Source: Pseudoalteromonas prydzensis
Lineage (GTDB): Bacteria; Pseudomonadota; Gammaproteobacteria; Enterobacterales; Alteromonadaceae
NCBI RefSeq assembly: GCF_001661495.1
Contig: NZ_BDDT01000014.1
Coordinates: forward strand, 41,059 to 105,058
Direction: 5' to 3'
DNA length: 64,000 bases
Shown: positions 25,415-35,430 of the stretch, piece after piece
Layout: the number at the start of each line of letters is the position of its first letter
Position numbering within the stretch: the first letter of the stretch is position 1
Made by a program: the position numbers and the translations under genes
The notes under the pieces: generated by a model
Told to the model about the DNA's origin: nothing
Database searches by the model: none
What the model saw: the letters and a program-made list of their open reading frames with translations, nothing else

Positions 25415-28400
25415 TCAATCAATTTCTTGCAAAGCATTTAGCACACGTTTTGCTGAAATCGGATACGGTGTGCCTAACGTTTGTGCAAAAAGAGATACTC
25501 TTAGCTCTTGTTGCATCCAAAATATATCCTGTAATTGTTGTGGTACAGGCATCCCAGTTAGCACTTTTTTCAGCAGTTTTTGATACTCTTGCGCAACTTT
25601 ATCTAATTCAAGTACACATAATCTGTCACGATTTGGATCAACAGGCAACTTTTCTAGACGCTTTTCTATCGCTTTTAAGTAACGAATTAGGTCACTGAGT
25701 TTGTCAGCCCCATGGCTTGAAACAAAACCTTTAAAAATTAACGATTCAAGTTGGCTTTTAATATCACCATGCGCAGTGATCATGGTTAAATCAACACGGC
25801 CTTTCATCTTTTTATGCAGTGCATGGGCAATGCTGAGTACTTGTTCAACTTGAGTTGCAATGCCCACAACCACATCACCCAGCTCGCCGCGAATTTGCTC
25901 TTTTACTTGCTCAAACGCCTGCTCGGTACGAACATCACCTAATTTTACCAATAGACTATCAACGCCTGCGGCAATACAGTCATCAATTAAATCAGCAATT
26001 TTACCAAACGGGTTAAAATATAGACCTAATTTTGCTTTATTGGGTAAGTTTTGTTGTAAATATTTGATCGGCGACGGTACATTTAGTAACACTAAACGGC
26101 GCAAACCTTGTTGGTGTGCGGCTTGGGCTTTAACCTCATTATCAAATAATTCAACCGCCGCAGACGACTTTTTATCCACCAGCGCAGGGTATGCTTTGAT
26201 TTCATACTGACCTTGTTTTTTCACATAGGATACCGGTAACTTACCAAAGTCCCATTGCAGCAGGTCACTTTTCTCAATGCCTTTATCCGCAACTTTAGAC
26301 AAGGTTTGCGTTACTTTACCTTGTAATTGCGTTTTGAGTTTCGCTAAATCCATACCTCGTGCAAGTACAGTATCTTTATCATCTCGCACTTCAAACTGTA
26401 AGCGTAAATGTGTTGCCAATGTAGTGAGATCCCATGCCGCCGGCTCCACTTTCACCCCCGTCATACGTAATAATCGCGTACTTAACGCCTCAATAAAACT
26501 ACCTTGCATTGGCTCAATGGCAGCCAGTACGGCATCCGCATAATTTGGGGCTGGCACAAAGTTACGACGTAACGATTTTGGTAACGACTTAATTAAACCA
26601 GTGATCAACTCATGTCGAAATGCCGGGATATGCCAATCAAAGCCTGTTTCTTCCACTTGATTTAATAAAGCCACCGGAATTTGCACTGCCACACCATCCA
26701 CCGCTTGGCCGGGATCAAAGTGATAGCTCAGCGGCAACATCAAATTACCTTGTTGCCATACATCTGGGTAATCAAATTCAGTAACGCTATTGGCGCCGTG
26801 TTGCATTAGCTCATCACGGGTCATGTGCAAATACTGTTTATCCTGCTGCTTTTGTGTTTTGTACCATTTGTTAAATGCCGCGCGGCTGTTGATCTGAGCT
26901 GGAATTTTCCTATCGTAAAACTCATACAAAGTTTGCTCATCAACTAAAATATCACGACGACGGCTCTTATTTTCTAAAGTTTGAATGTCTTCAATTAATT
27001 CACGATTAAATTGTAAAAAACCTTCATTTTGACCTAAGTCTTGCTCAACTAAAGCACTGCGGATAAACAACTGGCGACTCACTTTTGGGTCGATATTGCT
27101 ATACACACAGCGGCGCTTAGAGACAATAATCAGCCCGTACAGCACTTGTTGCTCGAACGCAATGACCGCACCGGGCTTTTTCTCCCAATGGGGTTCACTG
27201 TAACTGCGTTTTACTAAATGCTGCGCAAGTGGTTCAACCCAATCAATATTAATTTTCGCATTAATACGCGCATATAGTTTACTGGTTTCAACCAGCTCTG
27301 CCGACATCAGCCATTTAGGGCTTTTCTTGAATAACCCAGAGCCTGGAAAAATATGAAACTGGCTATTACGCGCACCTTTATAAACTTGCTTATCATCTTT
27401 AAAGCCAATGTGACTTAACATGCCGCTCAGTAGCGCTTGATGGATTTTATCGCCATCGGCAACATTGGTGGTGGCTTTCATGCCCATTTCATTACACACA
27501 GTACTGAGCTGATAAACGATATCTTGCCATTCTCGAATACGCATATAAGCGAGCATATCTTTTTGGCACAGCTTTCTGAATTGGCTATTGCTCAACTCGC
27601 TTTGCTGCTCTTCTAGGTAGTTCCACAAATTTAAAAAGGCGATAAAATCTGAATCAGGGTCGTCAAAACGGCCATGTTTTTCATTGGCTGCAGCGCGCTT
27701 TTCCTGCGGACGCTCGCGAGGGTCTTGAATCGACAAAGCCGCCACAATAATAATAACTTCGCGCAGTGCTCCCAGTTTTTGCGCTGTCAGCACCATTTTA
27801 GCTAAACGCGGGTCAACCGGTAAACGGCTCAATTCAATACCCGATTTAGTAAGTTGCGTATTGCTATTGTTGCGACTTGGTTTAACCGCTTCAAGCTCTT
27901 CCAGCAAAGTTAAACCATCGTTAATATTACGGCTATCTGGGGCTTGTACGAATGGAAATTGCGCCATATCGCCTAAGCCTAAACCCAACATTTTTAAAAT
28001 AACCGACGCTAAGTTAGTGCGCAGTATTTCTGGATCGGTAAATTCTGGGCGTGAATTAAAATCATCCTCAGCGTATAAGCGAATACAAATACCCGCTTCA
28101 ACACGACCACAGCGGCCTTTTCGCTGATTGGCACTGGCTTGTGATATCGGCTCAATAGGTAAGCGCTGTACCTTAGTACGATAACTGTAACGACTAATTC
28201 GCGCGGTACCTGGGTCTATTACGTAACGAATTCCTGGCACGGTCAGTGAGGTTTCAGCAACGTTGGTCGATAAAATAATATGCCGGCGACTGTGCGGGGC
28301 AAAAATTCGATTTTGTTCTGCATTTGATAATCGCGAATAAAGCGGTAATACATCAGCCCCTTTTAAATTACGTTTGCTTAATGCATCAGCCGTATCACGA

Positions 28401-29308
28401 ATTTCACGTTCGCCATTTAAAAAGATCAGTATATCACCGGGACCTTCTTGGCAAAGTTCATCAACAGCATCAAATATGCCTTGCAGCTGATCGCCCTCGG
28501 CTTCCATGTCATTTTTATCAATTTCAACAAGTGGCCTGTAACGTACATCAACGGGGAATGTTCGCCCTGATACTTCAATAATTGGCGCATCATTAAAGTG
28601 CTTTGAAAATCGCTCTGGATCGATAGTCGCCGAGGTAATAATCACTTTTAAATCGGGACGCTTTGGCAATAGGTTTTTTAAGTAACCTAAAATAAAGTCA
28701 ATGTTTAAACTGCGCTCATGGGCTTCATCAATAATGATGGTGTCGTACTGGTTTAAAAACCGGTCTTGTTGAATTTCCGCCAGTAAAATACCGTCAGTCA
28801 TTAACTTTATGTAGCTGTTATTAGATACTTGGTCACTAAAACGAATTTTAAAACCGACTTGCTGGCCAAGCTCACACTGCATTTCATGGGCAATCCGATC
28901 CGCTACGCTGCGCGCTGCAAGTCGTCTTGGCTGAGTATGACCTATATAGCCATCAACACCACGACCAAGTTCTAAACACATTTTTGGAATTTGCGTGGTT
29001 TTACCTGAGCCAGTTTCACCGGCGATGATCACCACTTGGTTATTGGCGATAGCCTCTTTAATATCGTCTTTTTTCTGACTGACAGGGAGTTGCTCTGGGT
29101 AAGTAACTTTAGGTAACTGGGCTAAGCGCACCTCACGCAATTGTTGGCTACGAGCAATATCGGCAGTGATTTTTTCAATCACAGCGGCTTGTTTTGTTGC
29201 ATCGGTTATTTTTTTTATGCCGTGAAGGCGTTTTTTAAAGATGAATTGATCTTTTCTTAAACACGTTTTTAGCTCACCAAACAATTGACCTAGGTTAACC
29301 ACCCGCAA
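25415..29308 (-). CDS. hrpA: ATP-dependent RNA helicase HrpA
   Basis: This DEAH-box RNA helicase of 1297 residues matches E. coli HrpA (1300). Motif I is GETGSGKTTQIPK (~95). DEAH is in IIDEAHERSLN, with SATIDPERFS (motif III), STNVAETSLTVPG (motif V) and QRKGRCGRVEAG (motif VI). An HA2/OB-fold segment and the long DUF3418 C-terminal domain follow. It acts on mRNA and rescues stalled or collided ribosomes in E. coli. The start at 29308 keeps the usual N-terminal extension. Confidence 0.95.
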   Translation of the reverse strand: MRVVNLGQLFGELKTCLRKDQFIFKKRLHGIKKITDATKQAAVIEKITADIARSQQLREVRLAQLPKVTYPEQLPVSQKKDDIKEAIANNQVVIIAGETGSGKTTQIPKMCLELGRGVDGYIGHTQPRRLAARSVADRIAHEMQCELGQQVGFKIRFSDQVSNNSYIKLMTDGILLAEIQQDRFLNQYDTIIIDEAHERSLNIDFILGYLKNLLPKRPDLKVIITSATIDPERFSKHFNDAPIIEVSGRTFPVDVRYRPLVEIDKNDMEAEGDQLQGIFDAVDELCQEGPGDILIFLNGEREIRDTADALSKRNLKGADVLPLYSRLSNAEQNRIFAPHSRRHIILSTNVAETSLTVPGIRYVIDPGTARISRYSYRTKVQRLPIEPISQASANQRKGRCGRVEAGICIRLYAEDDFNSRPEFTDPEILRTNLASVILKMLGLGLGDMAQFPFVQAPDSRNINDGLTLLEELEAVKPSRNNSNTQLTKSGIELSRLPVDPRLAKMVLTAQKLGALREVIIIVAALSIQDPRERPQEKRAAANEKHGRFDDPDSDFIAFLNLWNYLEEQQSELSNSQFRKLCQKDMLAYMRIREWQDIVYQLSTVCNEMGMKATTNVADGDKIHQALLSGMLSHIGFKDDKQVYKGARNSQFHIFPGSGLFKKSPKWLMSAELVETSKLYARINAKINIDWVEPLAQHLVKRSYSEPHWEKKPGAVIAFEQQVLYGLIIVSKRRCVYSNIDPKVSRQLFIRSALVEQDLGQNEGFLQFNRELIEDIQTLENKSRRRDILVDEQTLYEFYDRKIPAQINSRAAFNKWYKTQKQQDKQYLHMTRDELMQHGANSVTEFDYPDVWQQGNLMLPLSYHFDPGQAVDGVAVQIPVALLNQVEETGFDWHIPAFRHELITGLIKSLPKSLRRNFVPAPNYADAVLAAIEPMQGSFIEALSTRLLRMTGVKVEPAAWDLTTLATHLRLQFEVRDDKDTVLARGMDLAKLKTQLQGKVTQTLSKVADKGIEKSDLLQWDFGKLPVSYVKKQGQYEIKAYPALVDKKSSAAVELFDNEVKAQAAHQQGLRRLVLLNVPSPIKYLQQNLPNKAKLGLYFNPFGKIADLIDDCIAAGVDSLLVKLGDVRTEQAFEQVKEQIRGELGDVVVGIATQVEQVLSIAHALHKKMKGRVDLTMITAHGDIKSQLESLIFKGFVSSHGADKLSDLIRYLKAIEKRLEKLPVDPNRDRLCVLELDKVAQEYQKLLKKVLTGMPVPQQLQDIFWMQQELRVSLFAQTLGTPYPISAKRVLNALQEID

Positions 29309-29483
29309 CTACCTTCTAAAATTTGAATAAAGACGCACGATTGTAGCAAACTTCGCCGCGAGGGTTAACGTTGCTGCGATATAAAATAATATAAATGTTC
29401 AAGCTGCAGACTGTAGGGATTTTCTGATAATGTAATACTATTAAAACCATTAAATAATTTCGTGGCACTGGAAAGGACTATAA

Positions 29484-29777
29484 ATGTCAGATAAACCTTG
29501 GATCAAAATTTATAATGAAGTCGACTCCGATTGCATTTTAGGCAATAAAGCCGGTTTAACCACTTTAAGAGATGCCATTGATTACACGCTTGATAATCGT
29601 ATTTACAGCGTGGAAGAAAATTTTCAAGCTGATTTTAAATCGATCATATTAGTTGATAAAAACTGGCAACAACCTAAGCCGGAAAAACTACCACTTTGGC
29701 AGAGTGCGTTACTAGTCATAATACTCAGTGTTTGGGCTGGCTTACTGCCTATTTACGCACTCTGGTCACTAGTTTAA
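29484..29777 (+). CDS. Small membrane-anchored hypothetical protein
   Basis: This 97-residue protein is unrecognised. The soluble N-terminal ~65 residues contain GLTTLRDAIDYTLDN. One transmembrane helix follows at the C-terminus (ALLVIILSVWAGLLPIYALW), preceded by a Lys/Pro-rich juxtamembrane segment. GGAAAGGAC lies seven bases before the ATG, so translation is well supported. It stands alone between hrpA and phhB, with a hairpin after it. Confidence 0.7.
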   Translation: MSDKPWIKIYNEVDSDCILGNKAGLTTLRDAIDYTLDNRIYSVEENFQADFKSIILVDKNWQQPKPEKLPLWQSALLVIILSVWAGLLPIYALWSLV

Positions 29778-29782
29778 ATAAT

Positions 29783-29812
29783 AAAAAAGACGCTAATTAA
29801 GCGCCTTTTATG
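29783..29812. terminator. Probable bidirectional terminator
   Basis: AAAAAGACGC-TAATTAA-GCGCCTTTT has one mismatch and A/T tails. It lies between the small membrane protein gene and phhB. Confidence 0.55.
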
Positions 29813-29844
29813 TTCTTTGGGCAGAACAATATGCTGTGTTTTAT

Positions 29845-30189
29845 TTATAGAGCAGCGAAAACGTCATCCGTTTTAGCCGCACAAATAAAATCATTTTTGT
29901 GTAAACCTTTAATTGAGTGGCTCCACCAGGTTACTGTTACTTTGCCCCATTCTGTTAATAGGCCGGGATGATGACCTTCATCTTCAGCCATATCACCTAC
30001 TTTGTTAGTAAATGCGATAGCTTGTTTAAAGTTTTTAAATTTATAAACACGCTCTAATTGCATAATACCGTCGCGTACTTCAGGCACCCAATCAGGGATC
30101 ATCTTAATTAGTTCAGCTAACTCAGCATCTGATACTTTTGGAGCGTCTACGTGACAGGCTTCGCATTTTTGTGCGCTTAGTGATGACAT
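29845..30189 (-). CDS. phhB: 4a-hydroxytetrahydrobiopterin dehydratase PhhB
   Basis: This pterin-4a-carbinolamine dehydratase of 114 residues regenerates the pterin cofactor for phenylalanine hydroxylase. The family signature EDEGHHPGLLTEWGKVTV contains the catalytic His pair, and the end SHSIKGLHKNDFICA is typical. It starts nine bases after phhA and is in its operon. Confidence 0.95.
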   Translation of the reverse strand: MSSLSAQKCEACHVDAPKVSDAELAELIKMIPDWVPEVRDGIMQLERVYKFKNFKQAIAFTNKVGDMAEDEGHHPGLLTEWGKVTVTWWSHSIKGLHKNDFICAAKTDDVFAAL

Positions 30190-30198
30190 CTTAAATCC

Positions 30199-30996
30199 TT
30201 AACTTGCTAATTTTTCTTTAGGAGGAAACTTTGGGTCATGTAACCCTAATTCTTTTGCTTGCGCAACTAACGCCATAATATCCAACTGTGAAATATCAAA
30301 TAAATCATGGATAGAATTAATGGTGTAGTACAAAGGCTGCATAATATCAATTCGATACGGCGTACGTAGTACATCTAGTACGTTCATTGGCTTGATCTCA
30401 GGCTTATCTGAATACACATATTGTGTCTCCCCAGGGCTTGATAATATGCCGCCGCCATAAATGCGCAAACCTTCATCTGTTTGCATTAAGCCAAACTCAA
30501 CAGTAAACCAATACATACGCGCTAAATAAACACGATCTTTTTTCTCAGCCGCATACCCTAACTGACCATACTTATGAGTAAACTCAGCAAAATCAGGGTT
30601 GGTAAGCATAGCGCAGTGACCAAATATTTCATGGAAAATATCCGGCTCTTGTAAGTAATCAAACTCTTCTCGGCTTCGAATAAACGTAGCAACGGGAAAC
30701 TGCTTGTTCGCTAACAGACGAAAAAATTCATCAAAATCAATTAACGCCGGCACAGGTGCTACTTGCCAACCCGTTGTCGCTAATAATACCTCGTTAAGTT
30801 CACTTAACTGCGGAATACGATCATGAGGAAGGTTTATTTTTTTAAGGCCTTCCATATACTCATTACACGCTTTGCCTGCAATGCATTTTAATTGGCGTGC
30901 GACTAATTCTGACCATATTTTATTTTCTTCTTCGCTCCAATGGATCACGCCATTTTCATCTGGTGTCCTAGAGGTGTATTTACTTGCTTTAGCCAT
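30199..30996 (-). CDS. phhA: Phenylalanine 4-monooxygenase PhhA
   Basis: This iron- and tetrahydropterin-dependent enzyme converts phenylalanine to tyrosine. The iron ligands are the two His in FHEIFGHCAML and the Glu in YWFTVEFGLM. The length is 265 residues, the usual single-domain bacterial form. A TyrR-like palindrome lies ~120 bases upstream of the start. With phhB it forms the entry to phenylalanine/tyrosine degradation. Confidence 0.96.
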   Translation of the reverse strand: MAKASKYTSRTPDENGVIHWSEEENKIWSELVARQLKCIAGKACNEYMEGLKKINLPHDRIPQLSELNEVLLATTGWQVAPVPALIDFDEFFRLLANKQFPVATFIRSREEFDYLQEPDIFHEIFGHCAMLTNPDFAEFTHKYGQLGYAAEKKDRVYLARMYWFTVEFGLMQTDEGLRIYGGGILSSPGETQYVYSDKPEIKPMNVLDVLRTPYRIDIMQPLYYTINSIHDLFDISQLDIMALVAQAKELGLHDPKFPPKEKLAS

Positions 30997-31114
30997 AATA
31001 ACCTTCTTGCTGTTAAACCGGTATCGGTGTCAACGTGTTAAGGGGATACTAAGCAAATGTAAGACAAAGTTTAATAGCTGGGCTAATATCAACAATTGGC
31101 ACCGACCTGACTTT

Positions 31115-31132
31115 TGTATAGATTTAATTACA
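31115..31132 (-). promoter_or_regulatory. Possible TyrR/PhhR box upstream of phhA
   Basis: TGTATAGATTTAATTACA matches the TyrR box TGTAAA-N6-TTTACA at 10 of 12 fixed positions. It lies about 120 bases before phhA, a common place for sigma-70 activation by PhhR/TyrR. The rest of 30997-31208 shows no gene. Confidence 0.5.
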
Positions 31133-31208
31133 GTTAAAGCTCGAAAAGTTTACAGTCTTTATTTTAAAGGCCTTAAAAGCGACTGAGGTGTAAACTTAAA
31201 ATTACAAA

Positions 31209-32390
31209 TCAACCAATGCAAGTAAAGGCATGGTTAAGATCGTTAATTATGTCGTTAACATCTTCAAGACCAACGGATAACCGGATCAAGCCATCGCTGA
31301 TACCTGCTGCGGCTCTTTCTTCTGGTGAATACGGAGAATGGGTCATCGATGCAGGGTGTTGGATCAGTGTTTCAGCATCACCTAAACTCACAGCAAGCGT
31401 ACACAGCTGAGTATTATTAATGAACTGTTCGCCATCTTTTAAGTTGCCTTTTAGCTCAAAAGCAATCACGCCACCGGCCGCTTTCATTTGCTTACCAATA
31501 AACTTAAACCCAGGGTGAGAGGCAAGCCCCGGATAGTAAACGGTATTCACTTGTGGGTGTTGCTCTAAAAACTCAGCAATCACTTGCGCACTCTCACAAT
31601 GGCGCTGCATTCGTATGGCTAATGTTTTTAAACCACGGTTTATTAGCCAGGCATCATGGGGACTAATGGTTGCACCAATGTCTTTAAGTACCGTCATTTT
31701 AATTAAGTTAATATGTTCATCTGAGCCACACACTAACCCTGCGACCACATCGCCATGGCCATTTAAATATTTAGTGGCGCTGTGAACAATTAAATCAATG
31801 CCGTAATCCATTGGCTTTTGCAGTAACGGGGTAAGAAAGGTGTTATCTATTACGCTAATCAAGTTATGCTGTTTTGCCACTTGGCCTATTAACGCTAAAT
31901 CAATCACTGCCATGGTTGGGTTGACTGGTGTTTCTGCAAAAATCATTTTTGAGTTTGGCTTAATTGCATCACGTAATTGTTGTTCATCGGTCATATCCAC
32001 AAAGGTCACCTCAATTCCCCAACGCGGTAACATATGCGCGAAGAACGCAAACGTACAGCCGTATAAAGCGCTTGATGCCACTAAGTGATCGCCTTGTGAG
32101 AGAAAACTTAATACCGATGCTGATACAGCGCCCATTCCCGTTGCGGTGGCGGCTGCGGCTTCGCAGCTTTCCAGTTGGGCAACCTTTTGTTCAAGCTCTG
32201 TGGTGGTTGGGTTACCTAAACGGGTATAAATATAGCCGGGCTCTTCACCGGCAAAACGCGCAGCCCCTTGCGCGGCACTGCTAAAGTGAAACGTTGATGT
32301 TTGGTATAAGGGTGCGGTTAGCGCGCCATGTGGATCGTTGGCTTTTTCTGGTCCGTGGATACATTGACTGTCGATGTGGAGTGTGTTCAT
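31209..32390 (-). CDS. megL: Methionine gamma-lyase
   Basis: This PLP enzyme of the Cys/Met metabolism family breaks methionine to methanethiol, ammonia and 2-oxobutanoate. The Schiff-base Lys is K207 in SATKYLNGHGD. The stretch LYGCTFAFF carries Cys112, equivalent to the catalytic-loop Cys116 that marks methionine gamma-lyase over cystathionine enzymes. The tetramer-type YTRLGNPT motif (Tyr/Arg contacting PLP phosphate) is present. It is 393 residues long. In a marine bacterium this would release volatile methanethiol. Cystathionine gamma-lyase is the alternative, which I think less likely. Confidence 0.85.
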   Translation of the reverse strand: MNTLHIDSQCIHGPEKANDPHGALTAPLYQTSTFHFSSAAQGAARFAGEEPGYIYTRLGNPTTTELEQKVAQLESCEAAAATATGMGAVSASVLSFLSQGDHLVASSALYGCTFAFFAHMLPRWGIEVTFVDMTDEQQLRDAIKPNSKMIFAETPVNPTMAVIDLALIGQVAKQHNLISVIDNTFLTPLLQKPMDYGIDLIVHSATKYLNGHGDVVAGLVCGSDEHINLIKMTVLKDIGATISPHDAWLINRGLKTLAIRMQRHCESAQVIAEFLEQHPQVNTVYYPGLASHPGFKFIGKQMKAAGGVIAFELKGNLKDGEQFINNTQLCTLAVSLGDAETLIQHPASMTHSPYSPEERAAAGISDGLIRLSVGLEDVNDIINDLNHAFTCIG

Positions 32391-32479
32391 TGTCTGATCT
32401 TTTTGATTATTATTAATATCATAATCAAAGCGTATCAGCTTCTAGATCACAAGCATGCCGGATGCTCAGATGGCTATCT

Positions 32480-32510
32480 TCTGTACAGTGACCCAAAGTC
32501 ACTGTACAGA
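32480..32510. promoter_or_regulatory. Perfect 13-bp hairpin downstream of ycjF
   Basis: TCTGTACAGTGAC-CCAAA-GTCACTGTACAGA is a perfect inverted repeat seven bases after the ycjF stop and ~90 bases upstream of megL. It has no T-run, so it could be a message-end stabiliser, a weak terminator or a dimeric operator. Confidence 0.6.
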
Positions 32511-32517
32511 TATCTTG

Positions 32518-33561
32518 TCAGTTTGTGCTTGCTGAACTCTCTGTTGTCGCTTTTTTACGAGATACAATTTTACTCGCAATCAACTGCGCGGTGCCTTTGA
32601 GTAAACTACGCTTATGTTCAAGTCGCGGTAATGGACGGCTTAATTCCATGGCTTTATAGCCAATACGTGCAGTAAATATCCCTGCACTCAAGCCCTGTGC
32701 TGCGCGCCCTGATAGTTTACCTAATAATTCCGCACTGAGCGCTGTTGCCGCTAAATCAGATACTAACTCAGCACTGCCAACAAACATCACTTGTTTGATC
32801 AGCATTTTATAAAGCTTGATCCGGCTAGCATAACCAAATCCGATACCGTATATCTTACCGATTTGCTCAATCAGTTTAGTGCCCCGCCACAGCACCGCCA
32901 TCATATCCACCAGTGCCAAAGGACTAAGCGCCACTAATAAACCAGACTCAGTAGCAAAACGGTTGATCAGCTTTTTCGCTTGGGTATCTTGTTTCACTAA
33001 CAAGCTATCGGCGTACAAGGTCATGATCTCTTTATCGCTATGATGGCTATCAATACTGGCTTTAAACTCGTCAAAGCCGGTTAATTGCTGATGTTTATTG
33101 AGCTTTTCAAGCCAAGGTAATGCGCCTCCCACTTGTTCGCTATTCAGTAGTCTATCTGCCTCATGGCGATGCAATTGATTGCGCTTTAAACTACGCAACA
33201 TTCTATACTCACGCCATAATAGCTTGCCTAATAACAACACCCCGCTCAGCACTGCAATTAAATATACGCTGCCTAAGATGATAGATTGCTGAAATGTCAC
33301 AACCATAGAAAATATAAATTCAGCTAACACTAAAGTTATAAAGCTAATAACAAAGACAGCTTTAAGCGTTTGCCATTTTGATTTTTTATAAACTGGCGCT
33401 AAATCAATTTCCTCGTCCAGCGGCGCGTCATTTACGTGTTGATCTTCATAGTCACCTTGATCAATTACTTTTGCTGGGGTCAAGGTGAGTTCATTCTCTA
33501 AAGGCTGTTCACTGGTATCAATACGTCTACCAGCTTGAAATCCTGATGTGGTCTCGCTCAT
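32518..33561 (-). CDS. ycjF: YcjF family membrane protein (TIGR01620/UPF0283)
   Basis: This 347-residue inner-membrane protein has an acidic, low-complexity N-terminus, two adjacent transmembrane helices (~90-135) and a DUF697-like C-terminal half (LVDMMAVLWRGTKLIEQIGKIYGIGFG). It is nearly always encoded with YcjX next to psp genes. Its start overlaps the ycjX stop by four bases, so the two are translationally coupled. Confidence 0.92.
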   Translation of the reverse strand: MSETTSGFQAGRRIDTSEQPLENELTLTPAKVIDQGDYEDQHVNDAPLDEEIDLAPVYKKSKWQTLKAVFVISFITLVLAEFIFSMVVTFQQSIILGSVYLIAVLSGVLLLGKLLWREYRMLRSLKRNQLHRHEADRLLNSEQVGGALPWLEKLNKHQQLTGFDEFKASIDSHHSDKEIMTLYADSLLVKQDTQAKKLINRFATESGLLVALSPLALVDMMAVLWRGTKLIEQIGKIYGIGFGYASRIKLYKMLIKQVMFVGSAELVSDLAATALSAELLGKLSGRAAQGLSAGIFTARIGYKAMELSRPLPRLEHKRSLLKGTAQLIASKIVSRKKATTESSASTN

Positions 33562-34973
33562 GTTAATTTGTCTCCTAACAGGTACTGCATGACATGATCC
33601 AAACGAATGTGTTTTAACTGCTTATCTGGGCTTGGCATTGGCGCAAAGGATAAAAATTCAAAGCCATGACTTGGCCACTCGTCTTTACCCAGAATTCGCA
33701 GTGGTGGCTGCGGCGGTAAATAAGTCAACCATTGCGACTCTAATAACGGCTTACCATAAATACAATTAAGGGTTTTGCCTTGTTCAACCACTTGCTTTGG
33801 CATCGTTGCAGCAATTGATGACATCGCCATGGTTTCAATTTTAACACCATCAAATTTTAAATGGTTACTTTGCTCATGCACTAACGAATCAAGCAGCAAG
33901 GCTAAGTCTTTATGGTGCGCGCTACTGATGTGATCCGATTTATTAGCGGCAAATAACAGCTTATCGATATTTGGTTTGAATAAACGTTTTAAAAAGCCCG
34001 TTTCGCCATAGTTAAAATGGGCAAGTAATTGTTTGATCACATCACCTTGCTCTTGTAATGTCTCTGGCCCTTCATTGAGCGCACTAAGCACATCAACCAA
34101 CACGATTTGCCGATCAAAATTGCGAAAATGTTGACTATAAAACGGTTTAACCACCTCTTTGACATACGCATCAAAGCGTTTCTTTAAATGCGCAAAGTTC
34201 GAGCCCGCAATAATTTCATCAGTAAACTTGGCAACAGGAAAAAACAACAACAGTGGCGCGCCTTGTAATTCACCAGGCATCAACATCCGCCCTGGTTGCA
34301 ACATGGCAAGCTTAGTGTCTTTTTTAAGACCGATTAACAGCGTTTGATAATGCGCGGCAATCTCGCTTAACGCGTGTTCATCAACGGGGGCATTTAGATC
34401 AAGTTCACTAAGCGCAGTTAAAAATGCCTGTGCCTTTTCAACTCGTGGAGCGCGCTGTAACAGTGCATATTGCTGCTCACTCCACTGTTGATAGTTTTGC
34501 TCTAGCATAGGTAAATCAAGCAGCCACTCACCAGGGTAATCAATAATGTCTAAATACAAGGTTGATTGCGGTGCAAAGTGGCCCCGTAAACCACTGTCAC
34601 TGCGGTATTTAATGGCAAGGCGTAAAGTGTTTATACGTTCAGTTGAGGCAGGCCAGTGTGGCTGGCCTTCTAGCGGTAATAATGCACTCAAAGCCTTTGT
34701 ATAATCAAAGGTCGGAATGGTTAGCGCTTGCTGCGGTACAATTTTTGTAGCGATATGACGCTGTTGCTGCATCACATCAAAAAACGGTAAGTTTTTATCA
34801 GTCGCTTGGCTAGTCAAATGCTTCACTAAGGCGGTAATAAAAGCGGTTTTACCACTGCCACTGAGGCCAGTAACCGCTAATTTCACATGTTGGTCTAAGC
34901 TACGGTGTACGGCTTTTTCAGCCTTCCCTTTAAGCTTATTAAAGGCGTTTTTTGCAGATGAAGTGTTTATCAT
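33558..34973 (-). CDS. ycjX: YcjX family P-loop NTPase
   Basis: This 471-residue DUF463/YcjX protein is a GTPase-like NTPase of the phage-shock regulon. The Walker A motif is GLSGSGKTAF (~36), with LYLDIIDYPGEWLLDLP as the switch/Walker B part and LLFAANKSDH as an N/TKxD-like motif. The gene lies between pspC and ycjF, all on the minus strand. It is likely co-regulated by PspF. Confidence 0.93.
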   Translation of the reverse strand: MINTSSAKNAFNKLKGKAEKAVHRSLDQHVKLAVTGLSGSGKTAFITALVKHLTSQATDKNLPFFDVMQQQRHIATKIVPQQALTIPTFDYTKALSALLPLEGQPHWPASTERINTLRLAIKYRSDSGLRGHFAPQSTLYLDIIDYPGEWLLDLPMLEQNYQQWSEQQYALLQRAPRVEKAQAFLTALSELDLNAPVDEHALSEIAAHYQTLLIGLKKDTKLAMLQPGRMLMPGELQGAPLLLFFPVAKFTDEIIAGSNFAHLKKRFDAYVKEVVKPFYSQHFRNFDRQIVLVDVLSALNEGPETLQEQGDVIKQLLAHFNYGETGFLKRLFKPNIDKLLFAANKSDHISSAHHKDLALLLDSLVHEQSNHLKFDGVKIETMAMSSIAATMPKQVVEQGKTLNCIYGKPLLESQWLTYLPPQPPLRILGKDEWPSHGFEFLSFAPMPSPDKQLKHIRLDHVMQYLLGDKLT

Positions 34974-35028
34974 AATGAGCTAGCACTTCAGCTACATAAT
35001 TACTTAGTCTAAAGTGCTATTAAATCCT

Positions 35029-35430
35029 TTATAGCTTATTGATTTCACGGCTAACCGTAAACTCTGTTGAAGTAACATAACGTTCCATTTCTTGTAAACG
35101 CGTATCAACACGTCCTAAACGGTCTTTTAAATCTTGTAAAGCACGACGTGGTGGCTCACCTTTTTGCCATACTTTAAATTTTACTTCAAGTGGATCTTCG
35201 TGTTGCTGTGTATCAGTCTTACCATGAGTATTAGCTGGCTTTTTATCTAAAATAAACCAAGCGGCGATATAAGCAACTACAAACAGCGGGCCACCCGCTA
35301 ATAACACTGCCGTTACTACGATAATACGTACTAACCACAATTCCATATTAAAATAATCACTGAGTCCGGCACATACACCAGCTATTTTGCCACGTACTGG
35401 GTCTCTTAACAGTTCACGTTTAGTACTCAT
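35029..35430 (-). CDS. pspC: Phage shock protein PspC
   Basis: This 133-residue inner-membrane sensor of envelope stress has a PspC domain (LLRDPVRGKIAGVCAGLSDYF, then a TM helix IIVVTAVLLAGGPLFVVAYI) and a C-terminal leucine-zipper-like coil (LQDLKDRLGRVDTRLQEMERYV). It overlaps pspB by four bases. With PspB it releases PspA from PspF on membrane stress. Confidence 0.95.
   Translation of the reverse strand: MSTKRELLRDPVRGKIAGVCAGLSDYFNMELWLVRIIVVTAVLLAGGPLFVVAYIAAWFILDKKPANTHGKTDTQQHEDPLEVKFKVWQKGEPPRRALQDLKDRLGRVDTRLQEMERYVTSTEFTVSREINKL

Noticed and set aside
32480..32510. LexA-type operator, because of CTGT...ACAG.
   Set aside because: The spacing of CTGTACAGTGAC...GTCACTGTACAG does not fit CTGT-N8-ACAG, and the 13-bp stem looks like an RNA hairpin.
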